A DNA stretch of 64,000 nucleotides from a bacterium (GTDB lineage: Bacteria; Bacillota; Clostridia; Christensenellales; CAG-138). Of the stretch, positions 51,181 to 60,874 are shown one piece after another. Location of the stretch: contig JALFDW010000033.1 of assembly GCA_022778545.1 (NCBI GenBank), positions 1-64,000 on the forward strand, in the 5' to 3' direction. The notes under the pieces were generated by a model. The model worked only from the letters and a program-made list of their open reading frames with translations, did not search any database and had not been told where the DNA came from. How positions within the stretch are numbered: position 1 is the first letter of the stretch; every line of letters starts with the position of its first letter. The translations under genes were made by a program, and so were the position numbers.

Positions 51181-52497
51181 TTATTCACTTTCCTCTTCCG
51201 CCTTTGGCGCGAGCGGCCGCACGATGATCTCCCGCACGCGCTTGCTGTCCGCCTTTGTGACCTCCACGGAGAAACTGTCGTCATAGAGCAGTGTGTCGCC
51301 CGCGTTCGGGATGTCCCCGAACTGCTCCACGACCCAGCCGCCCACCGTGGCGGATTCCGTCTCGATGTCCGTATCAAACAGCCGCTCCAGCTTTTCGATC
51401 TCGGCACGGCAGTTGACGCGCCAGGCGTTTTCGCCCGCGGGGAGGATCTCCTCCTCTACATCCTCATCGTCGAACTCGCCGACGATCTGCACAAGCAGGT
51501 CGCTCATCGTCACGATGCCGTGGGTTCCGCCGTATTCATCCAGCACCACGGCGAAGTTGTTGCGGTTCTTCTTCATGTTGCGGAAGAGAATGTCCGCCTT
51601 CATGCTCTCCGGCACGAAAACGGCTGCGCGCACGGCTTCCTTCATCACGTTCTCCCGGGAAAGGTCGGTAAGGCGCAGGTAGATCTTCGCGTTGAGCACG
51701 CCGGTGATGTTGTCGATGCTGTCCTCGCAGATGGGGTAGAAGGAATAGGATGTGTTCTTGATGGTCCTGTCCCATTCCTCCATGGATTCGTCGCTCCAGA
51801 GGAAGGCGATCTCCGTGCGGTGCGTCACGATCTCGCCGACGGTCAGGTCGTCGAACTCGAACACGTTCTGGATCATCTCGCTCTCCTCGGAATCGATCAC
51901 GCCTTTTTCGCTGCCGCTGTCCACAAGCATGCGGATCTCCTCCTCGGAGACCTCGTTGTCCTCCGCGTTGGGGTCGATGCCAAGGAGGCGCAGAAGCCCG
52001 TTGGTGGAGACGGTAAGGAGCCACACGATGGGCGCAAACAGCTTCGAGATGAACGTGATGAGCCCGGAGAGCGCAAGGCTCAGGGACTCCGCCTTTTTCA
52101 TCGCAAGGCGTTTGGGCACAAGCTCGCCGAACACCAGCGTGAAATAGGAGAGGATCAGCGTGATGAGCACCACGGAAACTGAATTGAGCGTTTTTGCGGG
52201 GATGCTCACGCCGAGGCCCACGAGCCATTCCGTGAGCAGGGAGGCAAAATTGTCCGCCGCGAACGCGCTGCCGAGGAAGCCCGAAAGCGTGATGGCGACC
52301 TGGATCGTCGCAAGGAAGCGGGCGGGCTGGCAGGTGAGCCGCAGCAGGCGGAGCGCGCGCTTGTTGCCCTCCGCCGAGAGCTTTTCAAGCTTTGCGCCGT
52401 TGAAAGAGAGCACGGCGATCTCCGCGCAGGCGAACACCGCGTTGAGCATGATGAGCGCGACCTGCAAAAGAAGTTGGCCAACTATGTTTTCATCCAT
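51181..52497 (-). CDS. Hemolysin-family CNNM/CBS/CorC-domain membrane protein
   Basis: N-terminal CNNM TM domain, LVFGELVPKRLAMKKAE, CBS pair, C-terminal CorC_HlyC domain. Confidence 0.92.
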   Translation of the reverse strand: MDENIVGQLLLQVALIMLNAVFACAEIAVLSFNGAKLEKLSAEGNKRALRLLRLTCQPARFLATIQVAITLSGFLGSAFAADNFASLLTEWLVGLGVSIPAKTLNSVSVVLITLILSYFTLVFGELVPKRLAMKKAESLSLALSGLITFISKLFAPIVWLLTVSTNGLLRLLGIDPNAEDNEVSEEEIRMLVDSGSEKGVIDSEESEMIQNVFEFDDLTVGEIVTHRTEIAFLWSDESMEEWDRTIKNTSYSFYPICEDSIDNITGVLNAKIYLRLTDLSRENVMKEAVRAAVFVPESMKADILFRNMKKNRNNFAVVLDEYGGTHGIVTMSDLLVQIVGEFDDEDVEEEILPAGENAWRVNCRAEIEKLERLFDTDIETESATVGGWVVEQFGDIPNAGDTLLYDDSFSVEVTKADSKRVREIIVRPLAPKAEEESE

Positions 52498-52941
52498 GTT
52501 ATATACAATACTCCTGTTTCAAATAAAATATCAAAAGCAAAATCTAAAGGAAAAGCGCCGGGGAAGCACGCGCTCAGCAGCGGAGCGGGTGAGGAAACCG
52601 GTGCCAAAACAGCACAAAAAAAGCACAACCTGCCGCTTCCGGAAAAGCGCAAGTCATACCCCCGTTCTGCATATGTGGCGCAATCCTGCCGGGATTGTCG
52701 CTACTGTCGCCGTCGTCCATGAGAAAGCATACACCTCTTTGTTACAGTCAGTATTGCAATAATATAATAAAGTCACGGCTGCTGTCAAGCGGCGCATTTT
52801 ATCGAAGAAACACGCCGGTGCGAGGACACATGAAGCAGCGCTGCATTTTCTGCCGGATTTTATAAGTTTTTGCACTTTGGAGCAAAAAGTTGAATTTTTG
52901 AAAAGTTTATGCTGCGCTATTGGCGTAAGGAGGTGCGGAAC

Positions 52942-53934
52942 ATGATCGGAACGCACGCGCTGAAACAGCGGGATCAGTACTTAAACAAGCTGATCGCATT
53001 TCAGGATACGGAACCAGTCAAGATCGTGACAGGCATTCGCCGCTGCGGGAAATCCAGCCTGCTCAAGCTGATGGCAGCCCACCTGCGGGATAGCGGCGTC
53101 GAAGCCGGGCAGATCATTGAGATGAACTTTGAATCCTATGAGTTCAAGAGCATGAACGCGGATGCGTTTTACCACTATGTAAAAGAGCGGATCATTCCCG
53201 GGAAACGGGTATACCTGTTCTTTGATGAGCTGCAGCGGATCAGCGGGTGGAAAGATGCGGTCAATTCCTTCCGTGTGGATTTCGACTGCGACATTTACAT
53301 CACCGGCTCCAATGCCTGTCTGCAGCAGATCACAGACCCGGCGCTGCTGCGCAGGATCATCCTGTTTCTTGCGGATAACATCGGGAGCAATGTTTCCGCC
53401 GCCTCCATCGGCAATACGCTTGTAAACGAAGGGCTTCTTGAGGATGGGAAGCGCAGGGGCGCACCGAGCACGCATACCGTGCAGGCCTATGTAAACGCGC
53501 TTCTGGAATCCTGTTTCTTCTATGATGTAAAACGGTTTGACATAAAAGGGAAAGAGTTTCTGCGCACGCTTGGCAAGTATTACATTGTGGATATCGGGCT
53601 TCGCAATTATCTGCTCGGGTTTCGCGACCGGGACAGCGGCCATGTGCTTGAAAACGTTGTGTACTTTGAACTTCTGCGCAGAGGCTGTGATGTTGCGATC
53701 GGAAAGGTCGATAACAGCGAGGTGGATTTCATTGCGGCAAATGCAGGCGACAAGCTTTATGTGCAGGTGACGGAATCCATGCGAAGCGAGGACGCCCGCA
53801 GAAAGGAACTGGCGCCGCTGCAAAAGATCAGGGACAATTATGAGAAGATCGTTCTCTCGCTTGACCCGGGATTTGACTCTTCCTACGAGGGAATCAAATC
53901 ACAGAACCTGATAGAGTGGCTGATCGCGGAATGA
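52942..53934 (+). CDS. AAA_14/DUF4143-type ATPase with internal in-frame deletion
   Basis: VTGIRRCGKSSLLKLM Walker A, VYLFFDELQRI Walker B, DUF4143 C-terminus; segment following ITGSNA is missing relative to family. Confidence 0.8.
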   Translation: MIGTHALKQRDQYLNKLIAFQDTEPVKIVTGIRRCGKSSLLKLMAAHLRDSGVEAGQIIEMNFESYEFKSMNADAFYHYVKERIIPGKRVYLFFDELQRISGWKDAVNSFRVDFDCDIYITGSNACLQQITDPALLRRIILFLADNIGSNVSAASIGNTLVNEGLLEDGKRRGAPSTHTVQAYVNALLESCFFYDVKRFDIKGKEFLRTLGKYYIVDIGLRNYLLGFRDRDSGHVLENVVYFELLRRGCDVAIGKVDNSEVDFIAANAGDKLYVQVTESMRSEDARRKELAPLQKIRDNYEKIVLSLDPGFDSSYEGIKSQNLIEWLIAE

Positions 53935-54058
53935 CAGAAACGGAGCAAAGCAGAAGCGTTTTTTCCCTTCCGGCGGCCGCGGCGGGGCTTGCAGTCCGGG
54001 CGCAGAAGCGAGTATAATAAACTCGGAATATCATATCATACGCAATGCGGAGGCACAC

Positions 54059-54727
54059 ATGATCATCGTTGGCATTTGCGGCGCGAGCGGAAGCGGAAAG
54101 AGCACGCTCGCAAGAGAGATCCGGGGCTCGCTGACCTGCAACGCGGTCATCATCGGGCAGGATTGCTACTATAAAAACCATGCCCACCTGCCCTTTGAGG
54201 AGCGGGCGCGCATCAACTATGACGAGCCGGCAGTTTTCGATTACGATGAGATGCTTCGGGATGTGGAGGCGCTCGCGGCGGGCTGGCCCATCACGCGCAA
54301 GGGCTACGATTATGCCAACCACATGCGTGCGGACACGGACGAGCGGATCGACCCGCCGGACGTGCTGATCCTCGAGGGCATCCACATGTTCCACGACCCG
54401 CGCATGACGCGGCTGATGAGCCTCAAGGTCTACATGCATGTGGATAAGGACATCTGCCTGCTCCGGCGCATCAAGCGGGACATCCGGGCGCGCGGGCGCT
54501 CCATCGAGAACATTTCCGAGCAGTATCTTGCGACGGTCAAGCCGATGTACGAGCAATACATCAGCAAATATATCGACGATGCGGATTTCGCCGTGATGCG
54601 CGGCGGGAAGAACCGCATGGCGATCGATGCCATCAGCGCGTATATTTCCGCAAAGCTTCTGGCTGAAAAGTTTGAGCGCGATGCGGAGGAGACGGCATTG
54701 GAGGAGGAAACCATTGATCAGCGATAA
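54059..54727 (+). CDS. udk: Uridine kinase-family P-loop kinase
   Basis: GICGASGSGKSTLAREI, DYDEMLRDVEAL, LILEGIHMFHD, RRIKRDIRARGRSIE. Confidence 0.88.
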   Translation: MIIVGICGASGSGKSTLAREIRGSLTCNAVIIGQDCYYKNHAHLPFEERARINYDEPAVFDYDEMLRDVEALAAGWPITRKGYDYANHMRADTDERIDPPDVLILEGIHMFHDPRMTRLMSLKVYMHVDKDICLLRRIKRDIRARGRSIENISEQYLATVKPMYEQYISKYIDDADFAVMRGGKNRMAIDAISAYISAKLLAEKFERDAEETALEEETIDQR

Positions 54728-56048
54728 AGAGGGCAAGGCCGGCGCAAATGGCGTAAACGAGGAAGGCGCGCCGGAAAGCAGCGCAGAGAGCGCGGCCCGG
54801 GAAGCGGCGGAAGCGGAAGCGAAGGCGCAGCGGGAACAGGCCAGGAAAGAAAAGGAAGCGTTCGAGAAGCTGGAAAAGCAGCGCGTGTGGCGCAGCGCGC
54901 GGGTGCCGCTCGTTGTGGCGCTCGTGACGGTGCTCGTTTATGAGACCTTTGAGAACATGCACGATGTTTCGGCCGTGGTGGGGATGTTCTTCTCCGTGCT
55001 CAAGCCGGTGTTCATCGGCATCGCGTTCGCCTTTATCGCCAACATGCCCATGCGTTTCCTCGAAACGCGGGTCTTTAAGCGCTGGAAGATCTGCTCGCTG
55101 AAGCGGGCGGTGTGCCAGCTGCTTGCGATGCTGTTCATCCTGCTCATCGTGGCGGCGATGCTCTTTTTGATCATCCCGCGCATCGCGGGGAGCGTGGTCG
55201 CGCTGGCCAACGGCATGGACGGCTACATCGAATCGCTCACGGCCTGGGGCAGCGGCCTTTGGGACAGGCTGAACCTGAACCCCGGGGTGGAGGAGCGCAT
55301 CCAGAGCGTGGTGCAGACGATCCTTGCGCAGCTGGATGAGCTGCTCAGCGCGCTCGTTGCGGGCGCGGCGAAGTTCACAGTCAGCATCGCTTCCACGCTT
55401 GTGGATGTGTTCTTTGCGGCGATCATCAGCATTTATGCGCTGTTCAATAAAGAGAAGCTCATCTTCCAGGCGAAGAAGGTGGTCGTGGCTATCTTCAGCG
55501 AACGCCGGGCGGAGCGGATCCTTGACGTCAGCACGCGGACGAACCAGGCGCTGAACCACTATTTCTACGGCATGATCATCGAATGCACGATCCTTGGCAC
55601 GCTGTGCTTCATCGCCATGACGATCTTCGGCTTCCCATATGCGCTGCTCATCAGCGTTGTGGTGGGCGTAACGCAGATCGTGCCGATCATCGGCCCATGG
55701 GTATCCGCGCTGTTCGGCGCGCTCATCATCCTGGTGAGCGATCCTTCCCGCGTGATCTGGTTCATCGTGCTGGTGCTCGTGGTGCAGCAAATCGAAGCGA
55801 ACGTGTTCTATCCGCGCGTGGTGGGCAGTGCCGTGGGTCTTTCGGGTATCTGGGTGATGATCGCGGTGCTGTTGGGCAGCGGTCTGTTCGGCATCGTGGG
55901 CATCGTGCTGTGCGTGCCGGTGATGGCGGTGCTCTACACGCTTGTGAGCGAGTGGGTGAACCGCCGGGTGGAGGAGAAGCGCTTTGCGGCAGGCATGCGC
56001 AAAACGCCGCCCACGGAAGAGGAAATAGAGGGCATGACGGAAAAATAA
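54714..56048 (+). CDS. AI-2E family transporter
   Basis: TTG start at 54714 behind GGAGGAGG, overlapping previous gene; GVTQIVPIIGPWVSALFGALIIL and multiple TM segments. Confidence 0.9.
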   Translation: MISDKEGKAGANGVNEEGAPESSAESAAREAAEAEAKAQREQARKEKEAFEKLEKQRVWRSARVPLVVALVTVLVYETFENMHDVSAVVGMFFSVLKPVFIGIAFAFIANMPMRFLETRVFKRWKICSLKRAVCQLLAMLFILLIVAAMLFLIIPRIAGSVVALANGMDGYIESLTAWGSGLWDRLNLNPGVEERIQSVVQTILAQLDELLSALVAGAAKFTVSIASTLVDVFFAAIISIYALFNKEKLIFQAKKVVVAIFSERRAERILDVSTRTNQALNHYFYGMIIECTILGTLCFIAMTIFGFPYALLISVVVGVTQIVPIIGPWVSALFGALIILVSDPSRVIWFIVLVLVVQQIEANVFYPRVVGSAVGLSGIWVMIAVLLGSGLFGIVGIVLCVPVMAVLYTLVSEWVNRRVEEKRFAAGMRKTPPTEEEIEGMTEK

Positions 56049-56188
56049 TGCCCGGCGCGGCGCAAAAAGTGGCCGCTGCGCAGGCTTGCGGAAGCAAAAC
56101 GGAAATAAATCAAAAAACAGCGAAAAAACACCTTGCATTCGGCGTGTGGATTGGGTATAATACTATACGTTCCGCGTCTGCGGAGTTT

Positions 56189-56265
56189 GCTGGTGTAGCT
56201 CAGTTGGTAGAGCGCGTCATTGGTAATGACGAGGTTCATGGGTCCGACTCCCATCACCAGCTCCA
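56189..56265 (+). tRNA. tRNA-Thr(GGT)
   Basis: Cloverleaf: acceptor GCTGGTG/CACCAGC, anticodon stem-loop CGTCA-TTGGTAA-TGACG with GGT anticodon, encoded CCA. Confidence 0.93.
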
Positions 56266-56270
56266 AATAG

Positions 56271-56297
56271 AAAACCACCCGAATGGGTGGTTTTTTG
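56271..56297 (+). terminator. Terminator of tRNA-Thr
   Basis: AAAACCACCC-GAAT-GGGTGGTTTTTT. Confidence 0.8.
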
Positions 56298-56448
56298 TTT
56301 GGAAATTGCAGAGGAAGGGAGTCGGAGCCGCGGCCCGGCGATGCCGGGAAAAATCGCAGCGGTGCTGCGATTTAAGCGGCCGGCTTTGGGGAGCAGGCGA
56401 ATTGCGCAGCGCGGAGCGCAAGCAAGCATGCCGAAGCGAGCCAAAGGG

Positions 56449-56466
56449 CTCCCATCACCAGCTCCA
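56449..56466 (+). repeat. Duplicate of tRNA-Thr 3' end (att-like)
   Basis: CTCCCATCACCAGCTCCA, exact 18-bp copy of 56248-56265. Confidence 0.7.
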
Positions 56467-56470
56467 TCAA

Positions 56471-56503
56471 AAAGCGGCTAAATCTCTAAGGTTTAGCCGC
56501 TTT
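56471..56503. terminator. Intrinsic terminator after duplicated tRNA end
   Basis: AAAGCGGCTAAA-TCTCTAAGG-TTTAGCCGCTTT. Confidence 0.7.
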
Positions 56504-57116
56504 GCATATCCAAAAGTACACGCAAAAGTACGCGTTGACCGGCAGGGGGCGGAAAATTTCCGTATGCCGGGTTGATATTTGCGAATAAATCGCGTAAACT
56601 GATATCAAAGTTGGGAACAGCCTTTACGGGCGCATTTATTTATGCGTTTTCAGAGGTAAAGACCTCGGCTTTTTTTGTTCAGCGAAATTGCCACATCAGA
56701 AACAGCTGCGATGCTCTCAGCCAGACCATTCCCGCTTTGCATATGGTTCCCTTTGTATCGATCAGAAGCATAAGTCAGGTGCAGCTTTGCCGTGGTGCAG
56801 CCAGAAGCTTTCATGGAGAAGTTGATTTTGTCGTTGGAGCTACATATGCTATTACTATGAATCCGATACTATGAATCCGAACTTTGTTCCGTCTAACGGC
56901 ACAGGGATGCCGCAGACCTGGAACCAACTTCGGATTCTTTTTTGTTCTCGTCGAGATACTGCGCGTCATTGCCGGCACTTTGAAAAGCAAACACGGCCGC
57001 CTCAACCCCGCCCCTTTTGCCGCCTATGCGTTTTTCGCTTTCTGTGGTAAACTGAACGAAACGACTGGTTTCGGGCAGGCGCGGAAGCTGTGCGCCGCGC
57101 CCGGAAAGGAGCTTGT

Positions 57117-57806
57117 ATGGAGCAGCCCGCTGCGCTCCGCGTGATCGCGCGCATCCGGAGCGATTTTACAACCAAGTTCGGCATCCCGCGGCAGAGCGGC
57201 CTCGTGCCGGAACAGAAGGCCGTGATCGTGTTCGAGCCGGAATACCGGGACGCGAACGCGCTGCGCGGGCTTGCGGGATTTTCGCATATCTGGCTGATCT
57301 GGGGCTTTTCCGAAGTGCATCAGGAGGGCTGGTCGCCCATGGTGAAGCCGCCGCGCCTTGGCGGCAACAAGCGCATGGGCGTGTTCGCCACGCGCTCGCC
57401 GTTCCGCCCGAACCCCATCGGCCTTTCCTCCGTGCGGCTGCTGGGCATAGAGGCGCGCCCCGGCCTTGGCACGGTGCTTTGCGTCGCCGGTGCGGACCTG
57501 ATGGACGGGACGCCCATTTACGATATCAAGCCTTATCTCTCCTTCACGGACAGCCATCCGGACGCTGTGGACGGCTTCGCGGGGGAGCGGTACGCCTATG
57601 CGCTCACGGTGGAATTCCCGGAGGAGTGGCTTTTGATGATCCCGGAGGAAAAGCGCGCGGCGCTTACGGCATCGCTTGCGCAGGACCCGCGCCCGGCGTA
57701 TCAGAACAACCCAGAGGCACGGTACGGCTTTGAATATGCGGGCTTTGACGTACGCTTCCGCGTGCGGGACGGCGTGCTGACGGTGTGTGAGGTCGTGCGG
57801 CTCTAG
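57117..57806 (+). CDS. trmO: tRNA (t6A37) N6-methyltransferase TrmO / TsaA family
   Basis: GFSHIWLIWGFSEVHQ, GVFATRSPFRPNPIGLSSVRLL. Confidence 0.93.
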   Translation: MEQPAALRVIARIRSDFTTKFGIPRQSGLVPEQKAVIVFEPEYRDANALRGLAGFSHIWLIWGFSEVHQEGWSPMVKPPRLGGNKRMGVFATRSPFRPNPIGLSSVRLLGIEARPGLGTVLCVAGADLMDGTPIYDIKPYLSFTDSHPDAVDGFAGERYAYALTVEFPEEWLLMIPEEKRAALTASLAQDPRPAYQNNPEARYGFEYAGFDVRFRVRDGVLTVCEVVRL

Positions 57807-58282
57807 GGATTTAAAAGCCATACGGCAAGGTTGAGATACCCCGCAAACGTGAGCCACAGCAGATAGGGAACCTGCAGCCACGCGGCGGTGCGGCTTACTT
57901 TGCGGAAGGCAAGGATCATCCACAGCACAAGCGCCCAAAGCGCCGCAAGCCAGAAGAAGGCAAGGAGAAAGGCCTGCTGCCGGAAGAACAGCAGCGGCCA
58001 GACAAAGTTGAAAAAGAGCTGGAGCGCATATGGCAGGATCGCTTGCCTGCGGGCAGGCTGCGGCACGGGCGCGCTGCAAACGAGATAGGAGGATACGCCC
58101 ATCAGAAGGTACAGTACCGTCCAGACGATTGGAAACAGCGCAGGCGGCGGGGAAAGCTTTGGCTGCCGGACGGCCTCCATGTAAGCATCCATACTGCCCA
58201 AGGTAATCAGGGCCGCGAGCCCACCTGTTACAAGCGGAACAGCGAGGCAGAGGAGCAATCGCTTCCAATTGATATGTTTCAT
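57803..58282 (-). CDS. tspO: TspO/MBR family protein
   Basis: KLSPPPALFPIVWTVLYLLMGVSSYLV, LQLFFNFVWPLLFF, LWLTFAGYLNLAVWLLN. Confidence 0.93.
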   Translation of the reverse strand: MKHINWKRLLLCLAVPLVTGGLAALITLGSMDAYMEAVRQPKLSPPPALFPIVWTVLYLLMGVSSYLVCSAPVPQPARRQAILPYALQLFFNFVWPLLFFRQQAFLLAFFWLAALWALVLWMILAFRKVSRTAAWLQVPYLLWLTFAGYLNLAVWLLNP

Positions 58283-58489
58283 TGGGGAAGTAGCCTTTCG
58301 TGTTTGTTTTTACCTTATTTTATGTGGTGGGACGGAGGTTCATACGGCCGTCATTTCTTTTATTCTTTTTCAAAACGAGGGCGAAAAGGGAAATATGGTG
58401 TTGGACGGAAAGGGAAATGCGTTGCGCGGCACAAGGTGCGGTGATATAATAAAACAAAAGCAGAAGAAGGAGTTTTCAAACACGCTCTT

Positions 58490-59020
58490 ATGAACATTTG
58501 GCACGATATTTCCCCGAAGCGCATCAAACCGGAAGATTTTTTCGCCGTTGTTGAGATCAGCAAGGGCAGCAAGACCAAATATGAGCTCGATAAGGAAACG
58601 GGTATCCTCAGGCTCGACCGCGTGCTGTACACCTCCACGCATTATCCGGCAAACTACGGTTTCATCCCGCGCACCTATGCCGCGGACAAGGACCCGCTCG
58701 ACGTGCTCGTGCTCTGCTCCGAGCCGATCCAGCCGATGGCACTCATCCAGTGCTACCCCATCGGCATGATCACGATGATGGACAACGGCTACGCGGACGA
58801 TAAGATCATCGCCATCCCCTTTGAGGATCCGACGTACAACAGCTATCACGACATCTCCGAGATCCCGCGCCATGTGTTCGAGGAAATGTCCCACTTCTTC
58901 TCGGTGTACAAGTCCCTCGAGCGCAAGGAAACTGCGATCGATGAGATCCAGGACCGCGCCGCCGCGGTGAAGGTCATCGAGGAGGCCATCGAAACCTACA
59001 TTGAGCTTTACTGCCGTTAA
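58490..59020 (+). CDS. ppa: Inorganic pyrophosphatase
   Basis: EISKGSKTKYELDKETGILRLDRVLYTSTHYPANYGFIPRTYAADKDPLDVLVL. Confidence 0.95.
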   Translation: MNIWHDISPKRIKPEDFFAVVEISKGSKTKYELDKETGILRLDRVLYTSTHYPANYGFIPRTYAADKDPLDVLVLCSEPIQPMALIQCYPIGMITMMDNGYADDKIIAIPFEDPTYNSYHDISEIPRHVFEEMSHFFSVYKSLERKETAIDEIQDRAAAVKVIEEAIETYIELYCR

Positions 59021-59036
59021 ACGTTGAACAATGAAT

Positions 59037-59066
59037 AAAGCGGGCCGATCTGTTCGGCCCGCTTTG
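59037..59066 (+). terminator. Intrinsic terminator of ppa
   Basis: AAAGCGGGCCGA-TCTGT-TCGGCCCGCTTTG. Confidence 0.8.
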
Positions 59067-59278
59067 TATTTCTGCTTCGAACAGATATTAACAAAAAATA
59101 ATAATAACATATGATGTTGACAATCGGATAATAATATGCTATCATTCAAATACAAAATATAAATAAGAATTGACTGCCTCTAAATTGCCTTTTCTAAAAA
59201 TGTTCTGATGAAGTTGAGTTGGATTTCCCGCATAGGGGTTAACATAAACTGAATTAAAAGGTGAAAGGAGACAAGAAA

Positions 59279-59962
59279 ATGAAACAGACAGGTTTAAGGT
59301 TTTTATCGTGGCTTTTAGTTGTGATGATTCTTTTTTCAGGTGCTGCCATTTCCCTGGCCGAAACACCTCCTGACGTGAGAAACATTACATCTGAAGAAGT
59401 TCAGGCGTATGCGCAGGCTTATACGGATGCGCTTTATGGGGATGCGTATGGAAAGAGTGGAAACGAAGGAGCTCTTCCAAAGGGTAGCTTCCATAGCATG
59501 GCGGTGCATCACTATGATCCGAATTATTCTGTGGTGAAATATAATGCTTTCCCCATACAACATTTTACATTCGACAGGACTGGACAACCAACAGGTCAGG
59601 TGACGGTTACTTATTCTAACAATGTTACCGTTGTATGGTCGATTAGCGGTACAGCTTCTGCGGACGCAGAGTTTCAGGCGATAGCAGCAAAAATAGGAGG
59701 AGAACTTGGCATTGCTGTTGGGAAAAGCAGCACGATTGGGTCGAATGGCGCGGCAAGTGCCAATTACACGCTTCAAGGTGACAGAACGTACTCCATCACA
59801 ATTTATGCGCATGGCGCAGCAACATCAGGTGGGATGGTCTACTACTACACGACCATAGATGGCCAAAGCGGCTACACCACGATTCCCGTTACAGCGTCAT
59901 TACCACTTGCATCCTATTCACCTGCGAACGGAATTCATTTCGGGCCGGCGGTCGTTGTTTAG
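59279..59962 (+). CDS. Secreted hypothetical protein
   Basis: Signal peptide (LSWLLVVMILFSGAAISLA); Ser/Thr/Gly-rich beta-type C-terminal half; RBS AAAGGAG. Confidence 0.7.
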   Translation: MKQTGLRFLSWLLVVMILFSGAAISLAETPPDVRNITSEEVQAYAQAYTDALYGDAYGKSGNEGALPKGSFHSMAVHHYDPNYSVVKYNAFPIQHFTFDRTGQPTGQVTVTYSNNVTVVWSISGTASADAEFQAIAAKIGGELGIAVGKSSTIGSNGAASANYTLQGDRTYSITIYAHGAATSGGMVYYYTTIDGQSGYTTIPVTASLPLASYSPANGIHFGPAVVV

Positions 59963-59977
59963 CAGGAGGTAAACGGC

Positions 59978-60523
59978 ATGAAAAGGCTAAAGACAGTGAC
60001 CATTGTGCTCGCAGTGGCGACGCTTCTGCTCGCGGGAGGATTGGCTTTTGTTCTCTTTTCCCACATGCAGGAGTACAAATGGGAATACTATGACACTACA
60101 ACGAGCCGCCTGTTTGAAGAGCTGGGGAAAACGAACAGAGTCAAATCGCAGGATAGCATTTTGATAACCGGTATTGCCGGTATTCCATGGGCTGAAGGAA
60201 CGGATGATATTGTTGAAGGCGACGTTTGGAAGCCTGCAAAACGGTATCTTCAGGTTTTCCCTGATGATGTGGAGGCTGAAGTGTATGTGGTCACATTCTT
60301 TGCGCCAAGTATCAGGGAAAAAGGCTTTGCAGGTGTATTCAGGCAGATTGCTGATGATGCGGAGACACGTATGTTTTCATGCAGCATATGCTATGCGCCG
60401 GGAATGGTAATTGCAACCTGTGCTTTTCCAAAGAGTGAAGCAGAGCTTGATAAGAATGCTTTCGTAAGCGCTGAAATGGGAGTAATGGCACAGGTGCAGG
60501 AGATCGTTGATGCAATGGAATAG
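59978..60523 (+). CDS. Hypothetical membrane-anchored protein
   Basis: N-terminal TM anchor; 15 bp downstream of previous gene. Confidence 0.7.
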   Translation: MKRLKTVTIVLAVATLLLAGGLAFVLFSHMQEYKWEYYDTTTSRLFEELGKTNRVKSQDSILITGIAGIPWAEGTDDIVEGDVWKPAKRYLQVFPDDVEAEVYVVTFFAPSIREKGFAGVFRQIADDAETRMFSCSICYAPGMVIATCAFPKSEAELDKNAFVSAEMGVMAQVQEIVDAME

Positions 60524-60541
60524 GCGCTCATGGATAAGAGC

Positions 60542-60571
60542 AAAAAAAGAAGGGCATCGCCCTTCTTTTTT
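60542..60571. terminator. Bidirectional terminator
   Basis: AAAAAAAGAAGGGC-ATC-GCCCTTCTTTTTT. Confidence 0.8.
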
Positions 60572-60577
60572 GCCGCG

Positions 60578-60751
60578 TTACTTCGCCTTGTAGCTTCCGC
60601 AGAGGCTCTCGTCGCACGGTTCGCCGGTGTGGCAGCCGCACTGCGGTTCGACCTCGATCCGAGAAAGCTCACAGTCCGTGCCGCGCATGTTGTAGCGGCA
60701 GCTTGTTACACGGCAGCCAATGGTCTGGCTTCCAGCCTTCATTTCGGCCAT
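60578..60751 (-). CDS. DUF1540-type small Cys-rich protein
   Basis: CRVTSCRYNMRGTDCELSRIEVEPQCGCHTGEPCDESLCGSY. Confidence 0.82.
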   Translation of the reverse strand: MAEMKAGSQTIGCRVTSCRYNMRGTDCELSRIEVEPQCGCHTGEPCDESLCGSYKAK

Positions 60752-60833
60752 CTTCTTAATCCTCCCCTTCATTGGTTGGCCTTAGTATGTGCAGCCGAGC
60801 GCAGGCCATGCAGGAAGATTTTTCAAATTAATA

Positions 60834-60860
60834 AAAGGCGGCAGAAGCCGCCTTTCTTTT
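60834..60860 (-). terminator. Terminator of NlpC/P60 gene
   Basis: AAAAGGCGGCAGAAGCCGCCTTTCTTTT. Confidence 0.65.
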
Positions 60861-60874
60861 AATTGTAATTGAAG

